The position numbers were made by a program, and so were the translations under genes. A stretch of 64,000 bases of DNA from Acinetobacter piscicola (GTDB lineage Bacteria; Pseudomonadota; Gammaproteobacteria; Pseudomonadales; Moraxellaceae): NCBI RefSeq assembly GCF_015218165.1, contig NZ_CP048659.1, positions 3,348,001-3,412,000 on the forward strand. The letters run 5' to 3'. Positions 1 to 10,177 of the stretch are shown piece after piece. Within the stretch, counting starts at the first letter, position 1; each line of letters starts with the position of its first letter. The notes beneath the pieces were generated by a model. That model saw only the letters and a program-made list of their open reading frames with translations. It was not told where the DNA came from and ran no database searches.

Positions 1-340
1 GATTTTTGACATGAATATGAATATGCTGAAAGGCAGGCTTACCATTACTTTTGTACCATTTTCCTGCACCGGGCGTTGTAACCACGGCATGGGCATACTG
101 CTCAGCATCAATTTGAAAACTTAAGTGATCGCCCCCCGCAATGCCTGCGGGTGGATGTACAATAATGGCATGACATACCCCTGTTTTTTCAGGCCACAGC
201 ATTTTTTGCACCCGAACAGGTCCAAAATGTTTACGGCGATGTAAAATGGTGCGTTTATGATCACCCTTAAAAGATAATTCTAATTTTGCGTACCAATATT
301 GTGCATTTTCAAATGTATTTTTTAAGTTTGATATATTCAT
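1..340 (-). CDS. ureD: urease accessory protein UreD, N-terminal part (runs off the window)
   Basis: Reading the minus strand from the ATG at 338-340 gives about 113 codons, open to the window edge. The product starts [10 protein letters not shown] and then carries [35 protein letters not shown] and [13 protein letters not shown]. These are the hallmark blocks of UreD/UreH, the chaperone that loads nickel into apo-urease together with UreF and UreG. The rest of the urease cluster would lie to the left. The C-terminal two thirds are not visible, so completeness cannot be judged. The identification rests on family-typical motifs seen directly. Confidence 0.88.
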   Translation of the reverse strand, partial: MNISNLKNTFENAQYWYAKLELSFKGDHKRTILHRRKHFGPVRVQKMLWPEKTGVCHAIIVHPPAGIAGGDHLSFQIDAEQYAHAVVTTPGAGKWYKSNGKPAFQHIHIHVKN

Positions 341-414
341 CCACACCTAGCATGTTTTATTTTAGATCCTATTTTATCTAAAGCAAAAAACGCACCAAAA
401 CATAACACCTAGAC

Positions 415-1410
415 CTATTTTTTATTTTGTATATGCATAAATTTTTCAGTCGGCTTGACTAACCATAATGATATTTTTCTTAATACTTGATCAAAAACAG
501 ATTGTTGCAATATCCAAGACGTCAAAACAGAAAGAGCCATACACATCGCTATTTCCATGAAAATATTAAGATCTAGAGAATAAAGCCGCGAAATTGCGAT
601 CACCACAAAACCATGTAACAAGTACACAGGCAAAGTATAAGTACCTAATTGCAACCATTTGCCTTGAAAAAATTGCGTAACAGACAGTAATGCTACTACC
701 CCTACTGCAGATAGCATCAAACATAAAGTTCGTATGAATATTCCATCAAAAATACTGACTTTTAATTGTGTATAACTCAAACTACCATATAACCAATATT
801 GATTGATCTGAGAAAAATACATCAATGCTGCATATATCAGTAGACAGATCACGCCCCACCATTTGGCACTCATTGAGTGTTGAATTTTAGCAATGATGAC
901 TTTGCCATACAACACCCCAAAAATAAAAAATGGGAAAAATACAAAAATCCGACCCACTGAATATAGATAGTTATTCCAAGGGCTTAAACCAACAATAATG
1001 GACAATAAGAGACATACAAATAAAGCAAACTGATTTGAGGTTTTAATAAGAAAATGAGTCAGCACAGTCCATACCATCATACCGAGCAAATACCAAAGCA
1101 CCCAATAAGGCTTAATCAACACATTCCAGTTCCAATGAAACTGTCCTGACCATAGGCCATCAAATGCGATAAATAAAAGCTGAAATGGAAGATAAAGTGA
1201 TAGAAAAAATACAATATTTTTCAGCCAATTATGATCTTTATACAAAATACCCGATACAAAAATAAAGGCAGGCATATGAATCAAATAAATTGTTGCCAAC
1301 AATGTATGGCTGATTGGATTATGCCATCCGATCATACGTTCTATATAATGTCCCAAGACCACTAAAAAGATCAAAATCGCTTTATGAGTATCGAGAAAAT
1401 GATTACGCAT
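415..1410 (-). CDS. acyltransferase 3 family integral membrane protein
   Basis: This 331-residue protein is almost entirely hydrophobic, with about ten predicted membrane segments. It opens with a short cytoplasmic start followed by FLVVLGHYIERMIGWHNP. The histidine in the first membrane helix and the later YLIHMPAFIFVSG and YTLPVYLLHGFVVI blocks are typical of the acyltransferase 3 / OafA-like family, the fucose 4-O-acetylase subgroup. Such proteins acetylate sugars of surface glycans in the inner membrane. The substrate cannot be read from the sequence. It lies downstream of the macrodomain gene on the same strand, 29 bp away, and could be co-transcribed with it. A glycan role is inference from the family and from the nearby lipid A and glycosyltransferase genes. 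Confidence 0.75.
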   Translation of the reverse strand: MRNHFLDTHKAILIFLVVLGHYIERMIGWHNPISHTLLATIYLIHMPAFIFVSGILYKDHNWLKNIVFFLSLYLPFQLLFIAFDGLWSGQFHWNWNVLIKPYWVLWYLLGMMVWTVLTHFLIKTSNQFALFVCLLLSIIVGLSPWNNYLYSVGRIFVFFPFFIFGVLYGKVIIAKIQHSMSAKWWGVICLLIYAALMYFSQINQYWLYGSLSYTQLKVSIFDGIFIRTLCLMLSAVGVVALLSVTQFFQGKWLQLGTYTLPVYLLHGFVVIAISRLYSLDLNIFMEIAMCMALSVLTSWILQQSVFDQVLRKISLWLVKPTEKFMHIQNKK

Positions 1411-1439
1411 AGTGGCTGGTAAACAGAAAATTTGAGAAA

Positions 1440-1991
1440 TTATATACCTAATATTTGCACATCGGCTGCATCTATTTGCGCTAATTGTTGACGATAAATT
1501 TTAAAATTTTCCACATCAAAACACACAAAATGAATCTCTTGCACATACTGTGCATTTTTCAAAAAATCAACTGCACTCTGTACTGCAATTTCTGCTGCAT
1601 CATATTTTGGAAAACGATAAATCCCTGTAGAAATATTTGGAAAAGCAATACTTTGCAACCGTTTTTCATCTGCCAGATGTAAACTATTGCTATACGCTTT
1701 TTGCAATAATTGTTTTTCCTGTTGTTGCCCATCTTGCCATGTTGGACCTACAGTATGAATGACATAATGACTCGGTAATGCGCCTGCTGTCGTCATCACT
1801 GCTTCCCCGACAGCACATCCCCCTTGCTTTGCACGAATTTTTTGACATTCAGCTAAAATGGTTTCGCCGCCTTTCCGATGAATCGCCCCATCTACTCCAC
1901 CACCACCGAGAAGTGATGTATTGGCAGCATTGACAATTGCATCGACTTTTTGAAGGGTAATATCACCTTGAATTAACCGTATACTTTTCAT
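1440..1991 (-). CDS. macrodomain protein, O-acetyl-ADP-ribose deacetylase type
   Basis: The 183-residue product is a single macro domain. Residues 9-38 carry [20 protein letters not shown] and the glycine-rich [10 protein letters not shown] loop, and later [11 protein letters not shown]. These are the ADP-ribose-binding elements of the MacroD/YmdB class. Family members remove acetyl from O-acetyl-ADP-ribose or ADP-ribose from proteins in the cytosol. The length is that of a stand-alone macrodomain (E. coli YmdB is about 177 aa). No toxin partner is seen beside it, so a housekeeping role is more likely than antitoxin activity. The chemistry follows from the family; the cellular role is not shown. 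Confidence 0.85.
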   Translation of the reverse strand: MKSIRLIQGDITLQKVDAIVNAANTSLLGGGGVDGAIHRKGGETILAECQKIRAKQGGCAVGEAVMTTAGALPSHYVIHTVGPTWQDGQQQEKQLLQKAYSNSLHLADEKRLQSIAFPNISTGIYRFPKYDAAEIAVQSAVDFLKNAQYVQEIHFVCFDVENFKIYRQQLAQIDAADVQILGI

Positions 1992-2112
1992 TAAATTAAA
2001 GCCATCGCAGTCTGATTCTTGTTGGTTATATTATCAAACAATGCCTACCATCTTTAAATTTAGTTCATGTTAAACTTCAGCCATCTCAACCATTGCCACT
2101 CCTCACATTCAT

Positions 2113-3048
2113 ATGAGTAAAAAGCATCAGTACGTATCAGGAAAGTTTTATTGGGCATTCTTATTGCCACAATATTGGGGAATATGGATCGCCATTGTCT
2201 TTTTAATGTTACTTGCAATTTTACCTTGGCCTATTCAGCATCGCTTAGCGACTTTTCTAGGAAATGTTGCATTTAAACGACTGAAATCAAGACGTAAAAC
2301 CACTGTGCGTAATCTCGAAGTATGTTTCCCTGAATGGTCGGCTGAACAAGTACAAGAGCACGCCCGTCAGGTTTTTATTGACATGATGATTGGTGTTTTT
2401 GAAACCTTAAATGCTTGGTACTCACCACAATGGTTTAAAGGTCGCGTAACAGTTGAGGGTTTAGAGCATATTCAAAATGCACAAGCCGCAGGTAAAGGGA
2501 TTTTGTTATTAGGCACACACAGCACTTTACTCGATGCGGGTGGTTATTTATGTGCGCAATATTTTGAACCTGATGTGGTCTATCGTCCACAAAACAATCC
2601 TTTGTTAGATATGCTGATTTATCGTTGTCGTGGCACCATTTACAAAGCACAAATCGACCATGATGATATGCGGGGACTTATCCGCCATTTAAAGGAAGGG
2701 GATGCGATTTGGTATAGCCCTGATCAAGATTTTGGCCTAAAACAAGGGGTTATGGCCCCATTTTTTGGTACACCTGCAGCAACAGTGACGGCGCATCGTC
2801 GTTTATTAAAAATTTCTAAAGCGGTCGCCATTCCTCTGTATTTTTATCGTCATGGTGACATTAAAAATCCACAATACCGAGTGTTGATTGAACCTGCGGT
2901 GGATCATCTGCCAAGTGATGATGAACTAGATGATGCGATTCGTGTCAACAAAATCATTGAACAGCAATTACGCATCGCACCAACTCAATATATGTGGTTT
3001 CATCGTCGCTTCAAAACCCGTCCTGACGGCTATGAAAAGATTTATTAA
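2113..3048 (+). CDS. lipid A biosynthesis acyltransferase (LpxL/LpxM family)
   Basis: The protein has 311 residues. An N-terminal membrane anchor (about residues 22-40) is followed by the lysophospholipid acyltransferase fold. The catalytic H-x4-D motif is at H136-D141 (HSTLLD), and residues further on include VYRPQNNPLLD and WYSPDQDFG. These are characteristic of the secondary acyltransferases that add the late acyl chains to Kdo-lipid A at the inner membrane. The sequence alone does not separate LpxL from LpxM, so no symbol is given. The glycosyltransferase gene 69 bp downstream on the same strand suggests a small envelope-glycolipid operon. Confidence 0.85.
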   Translation: MSKKHQYVSGKFYWAFLLPQYWGIWIAIVFLMLLAILPWPIQHRLATFLGNVAFKRLKSRRKTTVRNLEVCFPEWSAEQVQEHARQVFIDMMIGVFETLNAWYSPQWFKGRVTVEGLEHIQNAQAAGKGILLLGTHSTLLDAGGYLCAQYFEPDVVYRPQNNPLLDMLIYRCRGTIYKAQIDHDDMRGLIRHLKEGDAIWYSPDQDFGLKQGVMAPFFGTPAATVTAHRRLLKISKAVAIPLYFYRHGDIKNPQYRVLIEPAVDHLPSDDELDDAIRVNKIIEQQLRIAPTQYMWFHRRFKTRPDGYEKIY

Positions 3049-3117
3049 TCTGTTGCACAAAGTGCGATTACACTGTTCTAAACGCTGCACCAACCTCACA
3101 ATGACAAGGAAAAACGT

Positions 3118-4221
3118 ATGAAAGTAATGCAACTTCTTCCCGAACTAAATAGTGGTGGTGTAGAACGTGGTACTTTGGAAATTGCCAAAGCGCTCGTTGC
3201 AGAGGGTCATCAATCCTTAGTGGTGTCCAATGGCGGACGCTTAGTTCCCGAACTAGAAGCAGAAGGAACAACCCATTTAACGCTGCCCATTCATAAAAAA
3301 GCTTTGTCTAGTCTGTGGCAAATCCGACCACTACGTAAACTGATTGAACAGCATCAACCTGATATTGTACATGTACGTTCACGGGTGCCCGCATGGCTAA
3401 CGCATTTTGCCCTCAAAGGCATTGCTGTAGAAAAACGTCCGCATCTGATCAGCACTGTGCATGGTTTTTATTCCATTAATCGTTACAGTGCCATCATGAC
3501 TCACGCTGAAAAAGTCATTGCCGTCTCTGACAGCGTGGTCAAATATATTACCGATCATTATAAAAACTGCCCACCTGAAGATATTGTCCGTATTTATCGA
3601 GGCATTGATCCCAAAGCATTTCCACATGGTTATCAAGCTCCTGCACAATGGATCAATAAAACTTTTCAAGATTTTCCACAATTAGAAAATAAGTTTTTAA
3701 TTTGCTTGCCTGGACGTATTACTCGCCTTAAAGGTCATGAAACCCTAATAGAACTGATGGAAAAATTGCGTGATCAATATCCACAACTGCATGCTGTTGT
3801 GGTCGGTGGCGCAGACCCGAAAAAAGCAGCTTATTTAGATGAATTAGAAAACACCATTAAAAGCAAAAAATTAACTGATCACATCACCTTTGTGGGTCAT
3901 CGTTCAGACATCCGAGAATGGCTGGCATTTTCTGACTTGGTGCTGTCTTTGTCTAATCAAGCCGAAACTTTTGGTCGTACAGCATTGGAGGCACTTTCTG
4001 TTGGTACGCCTGTCATTGGTTGGGATCGAGGCGGTGTCGCTGAAATTTTAGCAAATGTCTATCCACAAGGTAAAATTGCGGTAGATGACAACATTGCGCT
4101 TTTGAATGCTGTAAAATTACATATTGATCAGCCACAGCAGGTTGCACCTGTCACACAGTTCAGTTTAAAAGATATGTGTGATCAAACGATTGAGCTTTAT
4201 AAACAAGTGTTACAGCAATAA
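3118..4221 (+). CDS. glycosyltransferase family 4 protein
   Basis: This 367-residue two-domain GT-B enzyme begins MKVMQLLPELNSGGVERG, the typical donor-fold start with a GGVE loop. A C-terminal nucleotide-sugar site is seen in ETFGRTALEALSVGTPVIGW, the E-x7-E motif of GT4 retaining transferases. It probably adds a sugar to lipooligosaccharide core or another surface glycan in the cytosol before export. Donor and acceptor are not evident. It follows the lipid A acyltransferase gene on the same strand with a good ribosome site (AAGGA before the ATG). The assignment to the family is strong; the LPS role is inferred from context. Confidence 0.82.
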   Translation: MKVMQLLPELNSGGVERGTLEIAKALVAEGHQSLVVSNGGRLVPELEAEGTTHLTLPIHKKALSSLWQIRPLRKLIEQHQPDIVHVRSRVPAWLTHFALKGIAVEKRPHLISTVHGFYSINRYSAIMTHAEKVIAVSDSVVKYITDHYKNCPPEDIVRIYRGIDPKAFPHGYQAPAQWINKTFQDFPQLENKFLICLPGRITRLKGHETLIELMEKLRDQYPQLHAVVVGGADPKKAAYLDELENTIKSKKLTDHITFVGHRSDIREWLAFSDLVLSLSNQAETFGRTALEALSVGTPVIGWDRGGVAEILANVYPQGKIAVDDNIALLNAVKLHIDQPQQVAPVTQFSLKDMCDQTIELYKQVLQQ

Positions 4222-4264
4222 ATAAGCTTGACGAAGCATTACGTGCTTTTATTACGTAGGAATA

Positions 4265-4296
4265 AAAAATGCCTTTGATTAAGTAAAGGCATTTTT
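4265..4296. terminator. bidirectional rho-independent terminator
   Basis: A perfect 12-bp stem (AAAAATGCCTTT at 4265-4276 against AAAGGCATTTTT at 4285-4296) has an 8-base loop and A and T tracts on both sides. It sits between the convergent glycosyltransferase (+) and DUF2252 (-) genes and can serve both. Confidence 0.85.
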
Positions 4297-4320
4297 AGCT
4301 GCTGTAAGACTTAGATCATT

Positions 4321-5772
4321 TTAAAGAACCTCATCCCCTGCAACGTCTATTTTCCCATTTTCAATTTCTTGTAAAAATTGTGCATAATCTGCCGCATTGC
4401 GTTCGGCATATTGAACCGCATATTCTTGAAGAACTTTGACAATTTGCTTACCTTCACCCAAATAGCCCATCAAGACATCGGCATTGCCTGCTTTTGCATG
4501 CGCATGTGCCAATGCCAAACCACAACTGTCGGCATATTCATAAAGATATACATCGTCCATATCTTCAAGGTCGATTGAGATTTTCATATCACGTAACTGG
4601 CGGACATAAAACTGTTGATGCTCCTGACTATATGAGGCAAAACCCAAGAAAATATCATTTGCTGCTTGCATTAACTGTTGCCCTGAAATGACACGCTCGC
4701 CTTCATGTTTGGCTTTTTCAAGAAATAATGGGCTTAAAATCGAAGGATTTGCTTCTTTCATTTGTAAAATTAAAGGTTCACGATCTGCATCTTCAAACAA
4801 AGCAATCGCAGCACGTGTACCTACACTCCCCACGCCAACAACTTTTAATGCGATATCGGTACAACGATAACGATCAAATAATACCTGACGGTCAGACTTT
4901 AAAGAGTCACGGTAACGCTTAAAAAATGCTTTGGAATTTTTCGCAAAAACTTCACCTTTTTCAGGATGACGCAATAATGGTGGCTCATCAATAAAACAAC
5001 GATGCCCAGTTTCTGCATCATAATCCGTAAGTTTCGGCAATACCGAAGCAGAAGTACGACGATGCGCTGTCGCTAAATGTTTTTCACGTTTTTTACGAAT
5101 TTTTTGGTCTTCGGTATGTTGCAAAAGTACCGCTGCATCTACTTTTTCATACCAAGTTTGTAAGGGTGATAGTGTTCTAAAATGTTGTAAATGCTGCCGA
5201 TAAGCATTAAGCATGACTTCAATCGCTTTTAAACCGACTTTTTCACCGAGTTTAATTTCACTTGCTGCGATAATAAAACTCGTTGCAAGGCGTTTTAAGT
5301 CCCACTCAAAAGGCGCAACTAACGTTTCATCAAAATCATTAATTCCAAATAATAAATTACGCTCAGGACTGGCAAAACCACCAAAATTTAACAAATGACA
5401 ATCACCACAAATTTGCTGCATTAAACCTGAATGGCTTTTTTCCCATGCAAGGTCATATAACATCAAAGAAGGCATACCACGAAAATAAGCAAATGGCGAA
5501 ACGCTCATTCGTTTCGCACGTACAGGTTTTAAATGATCTACACGCCCTTGATTACTCCAATGATAAATCGTTAATGCATCGACTCCCTTTGGGCGCTCTG
5601 AGAGTTGACTCAGTTCTGAACGTGAAATTAGTTTTCGCTGTGCTTTACCTAAGTCAAAGCCTTGTTGCTGATTTAAAAGCTTATTTTTATATTGATGTGA
5701 GGTCAGGTCTATACTGAAATCTGTCCATAAAAATTGCGGCAATTCAGGTGATTTTTTTTTGTGCATAACCAA
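4321..5772 (-). CDS. DUF2252 family protein
   Basis: The 483-residue protein carries the DUF2252 signature: a SPFAYFRGMPSLMLYDLAW block, then CGDCHLLNFGGFASPERNLLF and INDFDETLVAPFEWDLKRLA. The GD-H-x2-N-F and N-D-F-D-E motifs resemble the catalytic and magnesium loops of aminoglycoside-phosphotransferase-like kinases, to which the family is distantly related. No substrate is established for the family that I know of. It stands alone between two convergent or spaced genes. The ORF begins close after a run of eight T on the minus-strand complement (5753-5760), so the exact start may vary by a few codons. Confidence 0.8.
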   Translation of the reverse strand: MVMHKKKSPELPQFLWTDFSIDLTSHQYKNKLLNQQQGFDLGKAQRKLISRSELSQLSERPKGVDALTIYHWSNQGRVDHLKPVRAKRMSVSPFAYFRGMPSLMLYDLAWEKSHSGLMQQICGDCHLLNFGGFASPERNLLFGINDFDETLVAPFEWDLKRLATSFIIAASEIKLGEKVGLKAIEVMLNAYRQHLQHFRTLSPLQTWYEKVDAAVLLQHTEDQKIRKKREKHLATAHRRTSASVLPKLTDYDAETGHRCFIDEPPLLRHPEKGEVFAKNSKAFFKRYRDSLKSDRQVLFDRYRCTDIALKVVGVGSVGTRAAIALFEDADREPLILQMKEANPSILSPLFLEKAKHEGERVISGQQLMQAANDIFLGFASYSQEHQQFYVRQLRDMKISIDLEDMDDVYLYEYADSCGLALAHAHAKAGNADVLMGYLGEGKQIVKVLQEYAVQYAERNAADYAQFLQEIENGKIDVAGDEVL

Positions 5773-5894
5773 TATTCTAATTGTGTTTGTGAGCCGAAAT
5801 CATAACATTGACATTTTTATCTTGTCATCATTTGTCTAGTGTGAATTCGACGCTGGTATTGGTCTTATATTTTTGCTCACCCTAAATAAGCATA

Positions 5895-6160
5895 ACCCGA
5901 GTTCTGCATCCTGCAAAACTCGGGTATATGAGGTTGTGCTTTCAAGTGCTGTTCTTTTTATTGTGTTTGGTTGTCCATTCCAACATCATGTCCATGATGA
6001 TTTTCCATCGGCTTCGTCTTCCTTAAGGGGACTCTTCCTTTCCCTACTCCGTGTGCCGATAAGCCTATATTAAAACCAACGGCATGCGTTGCCTATCCGC
6101 TATGCACCTAAATAGACGTAAGCTTTTTCGTACAAAGGCTACAAACTTCATAATAATCGG
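5895..6160. other. structured intergenic stretch of unknown function
   Basis: About 390 bases (5773-6166) hold no convincing gene. Within them several inverted repeats follow one another: ACCCGAGTT at 5895-5903 against AACTCGGGT at 5917-5925; CATCATG at 5984-5990 against CATGATG at 5993-5999; CAACG at 6077-6081 against CGTTG at 6087-6091. The region is richer in GC than usual spacers here. It could be a noncoding RNA or a dispersed repeat element. A 66-codon reading frame on the plus strand (5873-6073) has no ribosome site and looks fortuitous. Confidence 0.4.
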
Positions 6161-6166
6161 TTAGCC

Positions 6167-7276
6167 TCATTTATAATCCTGTGCAATTTCATCGGTGACT
6201 ACTTTTTCTTCACGCTCTGCTTTTTCAATTCCTTCTTGAATCGCTTGTTGTGCTTCTTGCTCATCGGCATCGGTTTGCTCTAATTCTTCTTGAATTTGTT
6301 CAAACACACGCCCTGTTTGTAAAGTCACATATACAGGAAAATGGTCTGAGCCAATATGTGGCAAGCGTTGCATCTGCACCAAAGCAAAATCAGTACTATG
6401 GAAAATATGATCGAGCGACCATCTTAACAGCTTATAATCAGCGTGGAAGGTATTGACATATTTACGTCCAACACGTGGGTCTAATAAACCGCTAATTCGT
6501 TGAAATAAACGTGTCGTGCGAGACCAAGCAACATCGTTTAAATCACCCATCACAATGCAACTTTCATCCAAATCTTTAATTTGATCTCCTACAATCAATA
6601 ACTCGGCATCACGTAAGGTCGAGTCTTTTGCTTCGGTTGGACTTGGTGGTTTTGGATGCAAACAATACAACTGCACAGGCTGTCCTGAACGTAAGATCAC
6701 GGTGGTATGAATCGAGGGAATTTCATCACTCAGAATAAATTTCACTTCAGTGTCGAGCAATTTCAGTTTGCTATACAAATGCATGCCATACAAATTATCT
6801 AAAGGTACAGGCACGCGATAAGGATAATCTTTCTCGATGCTAGACAAAGCATTCTGCCAAGTTTGATCTGTTTCTAACGTTAATACGATGTCAGGTTGAT
6901 ACTTTTCAATTTGTTCAATCAATAAATGATATTGATCATTTGGTGTCAGCACATTAGATACAATTAAAGAAATTTGACGATCTGGCTCTAATTGTTCTGG
7001 GCGCACTTGTGCAACTTGCTTCTTCCACAGAAAAGTATAAGGCAACACCATTTTTAACTGATACGCCAAAGCCGCAATCAACAAAATCAGAATAATATCT
7101 CGTTTGACATCCCATTCTCCTTGCCAAAAAATAAGGAAAAGCAATGCCACGACACCCAAGACTAAGATTTGTAGTCGTGGAAAATCTGCGCCGCGAAACC
7201 ACCATTCATCTCGTGGAATCAATGACCAAAAGCTCAGCCAAATCACCAATCCTGCTAAAATTTCAATCCAAAACAT
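6167..7276 (-). CDS. endonuclease/exonuclease/phosphatase family membrane protein
   Basis: The protein has 369 residues. The first about 80 hold three hydrophobic segments, which would anchor it in the inner membrane. From about residue 100 the EEP fold is seen through LIVSNVLTPNDQY, VMGDLNDVAWSRTTR and SLDHIFHS followed by IGSDHFPV. The last two supply the catalytic D-N and D-H residues of the exonuclease III/DNase I superfamily. The C-terminal tail (about residues 330-369) is a glutamate-rich probable coiled coil. Members cleave phosphodiesters or sphingolipid-like headgroups; the substrate here is unknown. Confidence 0.8.
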   Translation of the reverse strand: MFWIEILAGLVIWLSFWSLIPRDEWWFRGADFPRLQILVLGVVALLFLIFWQGEWDVKRDIILILLIAALAYQLKMVLPYTFLWKKQVAQVRPEQLEPDRQISLIVSNVLTPNDQYHLLIEQIEKYQPDIVLTLETDQTWQNALSSIEKDYPYRVPVPLDNLYGMHLYSKLKLLDTEVKFILSDEIPSIHTTVILRSGQPVQLYCLHPKPPSPTEAKDSTLRDAELLIVGDQIKDLDESCIVMGDLNDVAWSRTTRLFQRISGLLDPRVGRKYVNTFHADYKLLRWSLDHIFHSTDFALVQMQRLPHIGSDHFPVYVTLQTGRVFEQIQEELEQTDADEQEAQQAIQEGIEKAEREEKVVTDEIAQDYK

Positions 7277-7463
7277 AATTTACACTCTTTATATTCTTAA
7301 ATTTTTATTCATTTATAAATTTATATCAGTTTTGCATGTAACATAAACAAGATATATTGCACAATATTGTTGGTGTTTTGATTGTGTAGCTATTGCAGTT
7401 ACACGTCCTTTTGATACACTCGAACCCCCCTATTAATTTTTTAACGCACCGAGGCGAAGTGAC

Positions 7464-8582
7464 ATGAAAGTAGGTCTGGTCGGTTGGCGCGGGATGGTTG
7501 GTTCCGTCCTTATGCAACGTATGGTTGAAGAGAATGATTTTGCTCATTTTGAGCCATTCTATTTTTCTACCAGTAATGCAGGTGGTGAAGCTCCTGCGTT
7601 TGGCGGTAAGACCGCCCCAGCACTTATGGATGCATCAGACATTAACAGTCTGAAGCAAATGGATGTCATTATTACCTGTCAAGGTGGCGACTATACCACT
7701 GAAGTTTTTCCAAAACTCAAAGCTGACGGTTGGAATGGTTACTGGATTGATGCTGCATCTACCTTACGTATGGATGATGAAGCCATCATCGTTCTCGATC
7801 CTGTGAATATGAATGTCATCAAAGATGGTTTAGTGAAAGGCACCAAAACTTTCGTGGGCGGTAACTGTACTGTTTCATTGATGCTGATGGGCTTAGGCGG
7901 TCTATTCCAAAACAATTTAGTGGAATGGGCAACTTCAATGACTTACCAAGCAGCTTCTGGTGCAGGCGCGCAAAACATGCGTGAACTGATCACAGGTATG
8001 GGGTATTTATATAACAATACCAAAGATTTGCTTGATGATCCTCGTTCACCAATTTTAGACATTGACTCTAAAATTGCACAATTACAACGTGGTGAAGGCT
8101 TCCCTTCTGCAAACTTTGGCGTGCCTTTAGCGGGTTCTCTCATTCCATATATCGACAAACAGCTCGAAAGCGGTCAGTCAAAAGAAGAATGGAAAGGTCA
8201 AGTTGAAACCAACAAGATCTTAGGCAATCAGCAAATTGTACCTATTGATGGTCATTGTGTGCGTATTGGTGCAATGCGTTGCCATTCTCAAGCTTTAACG
8301 TTAAAACTTCGTAAAGATATTCCATTGGATGAAATCGAAGATATTATCGCAAGTGCAAATGACTGGTCTAAAGTTGTACCGAATACCCGTGAAGCTTCCA
8401 TGACAGATTTAACACCTGTTGCAGTGACTGGAACACTGTCTGTTCCTGTAGGTCGTTTACGTAAACTTAATATGGGTAAAGAATACTTAGGCGCATTTAC
8501 AGTCGGTGACCAATTACTTTGGGGTGCTGCTGAGCCTTTACGCCGTATGTTACGTATCCTGATTGACTACAAAAATAGTTAA
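7464..8582 (+). CDS. asd: aspartate-semialdehyde dehydrogenase
   Basis: The 372-residue enzyme reduces aspartyl-4-phosphate to aspartate semialdehyde with NADPH, the branch point to lysine/diaminopimelate, threonine and methionine. The N-terminal [20 protein letters not shown] is the NADP-binding turn. The catalytic cysteine is C135 in [11 protein letters not shown], and [12 protein letters not shown] follows. Length and motifs match the gamma-proteobacterial Asd type. The ATG at 7464 is preceded by GAGGCGAAG. A terminator follows directly. It lies 5' of the fimV pair, a linkage also seen in Pseudomonas. Confidence 0.97.
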   Translation: MKVGLVGWRGMVGSVLMQRMVEENDFAHFEPFYFSTSNAGGEAPAFGGKTAPALMDASDINSLKQMDVIITCQGGDYTTEVFPKLKADGWNGYWIDAASTLRMDDEAIIVLDPVNMNVIKDGLVKGTKTFVGGNCTVSLMLMGLGGLFQNNLVEWATSMTYQAASGAGAQNMRELITGMGYLYNNTKDLLDDPRSPILDIDSKIAQLQRGEGFPSANFGVPLAGSLIPYIDKQLESGQSKEEWKGQVETNKILGNQQIVPIDGHCVRIGAMRCHSQALTLKLRKDIPLDEIEDIIASANDWSKVVPNTREASMTDLTPVAVTGTLSVPVGRLRKLNMGKEYLGAFTVGDQLLWGAAEPLRRMLRILIDYKNS

Positions 8583-8612
8583 TTTTTGAAATTTTTAGTC
8601 AAATAATGAAAG

Positions 8613-8637
8613 CCGAACTGTAAAGTTCGGTTTTTTT
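8613..8637 (+). terminator. rho-independent terminator of asd
   Basis: The stem CCGAAC (8613-8618) / GTTCGG (8625-8630) has loop tgtaaa and is followed by seven T residues. It lies 31 bp after the asd stop codon. Confidence 0.9.
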
Positions 8638-8722
8638 GTGTAACTATACGGTTAAAAATTTATTTGGGGATATAACTAAGCAAATCCGTGCTTAGTTAAT
8701 TGACGACAATTTCATTAGAGCA

Positions 8723-10123
8723 ATGAAAGCGATGACCGTATATAACAAACTAAAAATTGCCATATTAGCTATTATTGCATCACAATCTGTATCTGCAATT
8801 CAACTTGATCCAATTCAAATCCAGTCGAGTTCAGGAGATTTACTCTATGCAGAGATGAAATTTAGCAATTCGAATCCAAACGAAAAAATTGATGTTAATC
8901 TTGCATCAGCAGAAGATATGATGAATATTCGTGCATCGCATCAACCGCCTGGACATTTAAACTTTTTTACACGTCGTTCAGGTGATGGCAGTGGCGTCAT
9001 TGTCATTACCTCTTCTCGCCCTGTGATTGAACCAGAACTGAATATTTTATTGAAAATTCAGGAAGGTAGTTCAACTTATATCCAACAAGTCAAAGCCAGC
9101 TTACCGCGTACCAAAACAGCGACCCCGCCAATGGCAATGCCGAGTAATGAAACAGCACTGACCCCACAAATGATTGTTAGTGAAAAGGATATTGCTTTAA
9201 ATTTACCTGAAAGTGCTTCGCTACAACCATCTCAGCCAGTAAAACAAGACACGGCTATAGCAAACAATCTCGCTATTTCAACAGTAGCACTGCCTGCATT
9301 AAGTACAGCCACCAATACGGCGAACACGTCTTCAGCATCGCAACCTTCTATTCAAAATAATAATCCCCATCAGATACGTGAAGATCGTGAAGCAACACGT
9401 GCTGCTTTCTTGAAGCATCACCCTGTTCCAACAGAGAAGACTGAAACAGCACAAGTAAGCCCAAAACCTATACCACAACAACACATGGCACAAGTAAACC
9501 CCAAAGCTAAGCCACAACCTCAAACAACCAATAAACCACAAAATACACAAGCTACACCACAAGCAAAAGCTGCATCGGCTGCAATAAAAGGACAACATAC
9601 TGTCCAAGCCAATGAGTCTTTATGGTCTATTGCAAGTAAAATTGCAGCAAAAACCAAACAAAGCATTCCAGAAGTAATGCGCCAATTACAAGCCAATAAT
9701 CCTCAAGCTTTTGTACAAGGTAATCCCAACCGATTGCGTCAAGGTGTGGCTTTGAATCTTGCACAACCAATGCCGAATGCCCAGCAGAAATTTAAACCTG
9801 CTCCACCACAAACCGCACAACAAAGAGCCAATACCAAAACCAAATATCGACTTAACCAAGCAGAAATGAGTATTGTGGCAGATCAAAAACCATTACAAAC
9901 GACATCCGCAGCACATCAAAATGGTCTACAAAAGACAACTTCAGCAGAATTATCTGTAAAAGTTATGACAGCACGTGAAAAAACAGTTAAATTACAAAAT
10001 CACGTGACGCAATTGAGTTCAGCTCTAAATCAAAAGAACAATCGAATTCAATTGCTCAATGCACGACTTGCTCAAATTCAGCAACAATTGCAACAGCAAG
10101 CTCAAGCAAGAAAACCTAAGTAA
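8723..10123 (+). CDS. fimV: FimV-type protein, periplasmic N-terminal half with LysM domain
   Basis: The 466-residue product has a signal peptide ending ...SQSVSA, then the FimV N-terminal domain (IQLDPIQIQSSSGDLLYAEM, FFTRRSGDGSGVIVITSSRP). A long Pro/Gln/Thr-rich linker follows, then a LysM peptidoglycan-binding domain at about residues 290-350 (HTVQANESLWSIASKIA... to GVALNL), and a C-terminal coiled coil that is Gln-rich. It stops just before where FimV would have its transmembrane helix. The transmembrane and cytoplasmic part is a separate gene 54 bp downstream. FimV proteins act in type IV pilus and polar assembly. The start could be 8723 or 8732. Confidence 0.85.
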   Translation: MKAMTVYNKLKIAILAIIASQSVSAIQLDPIQIQSSSGDLLYAEMKFSNSNPNEKIDVNLASAEDMMNIRASHQPPGHLNFFTRRSGDGSGVIVITSSRPVIEPELNILLKIQEGSSTYIQQVKASLPRTKTATPPMAMPSNETALTPQMIVSEKDIALNLPESASLQPSQPVKQDTAIANNLAISTVALPALSTATNTANTSSASQPSIQNNNPHQIREDREATRAAFLKHHPVPTEKTETAQVSPKPIPQQHMAQVNPKAKPQPQTTNKPQNTQATPQAKAASAAIKGQHTVQANESLWSIASKIAAKTKQSIPEVMRQLQANNPQAFVQGNPNRLRQGVALNLAQPMPNAQQKFKPAPPQTAQQRANTKTKYRLNQAEMSIVADQKPLQTTSAAHQNGLQKTTSAELSVKVMTAREKTVKLQNHVTQLSSALNQKNNRIQLLNARLAQIQQQLQQQAQARKPK

Positions 10124-10177
10124 TTCACGTATTTTTTAAATTAAGGTTCATTGGATACAATGAAGGGGTAACCGAAT

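Noticed and set aside
5873..6073. 66-codon plus-strand frame in the intergenic region
   Set aside because: No ribosome site and it runs through two inverted repeats; the region looks noncoding.
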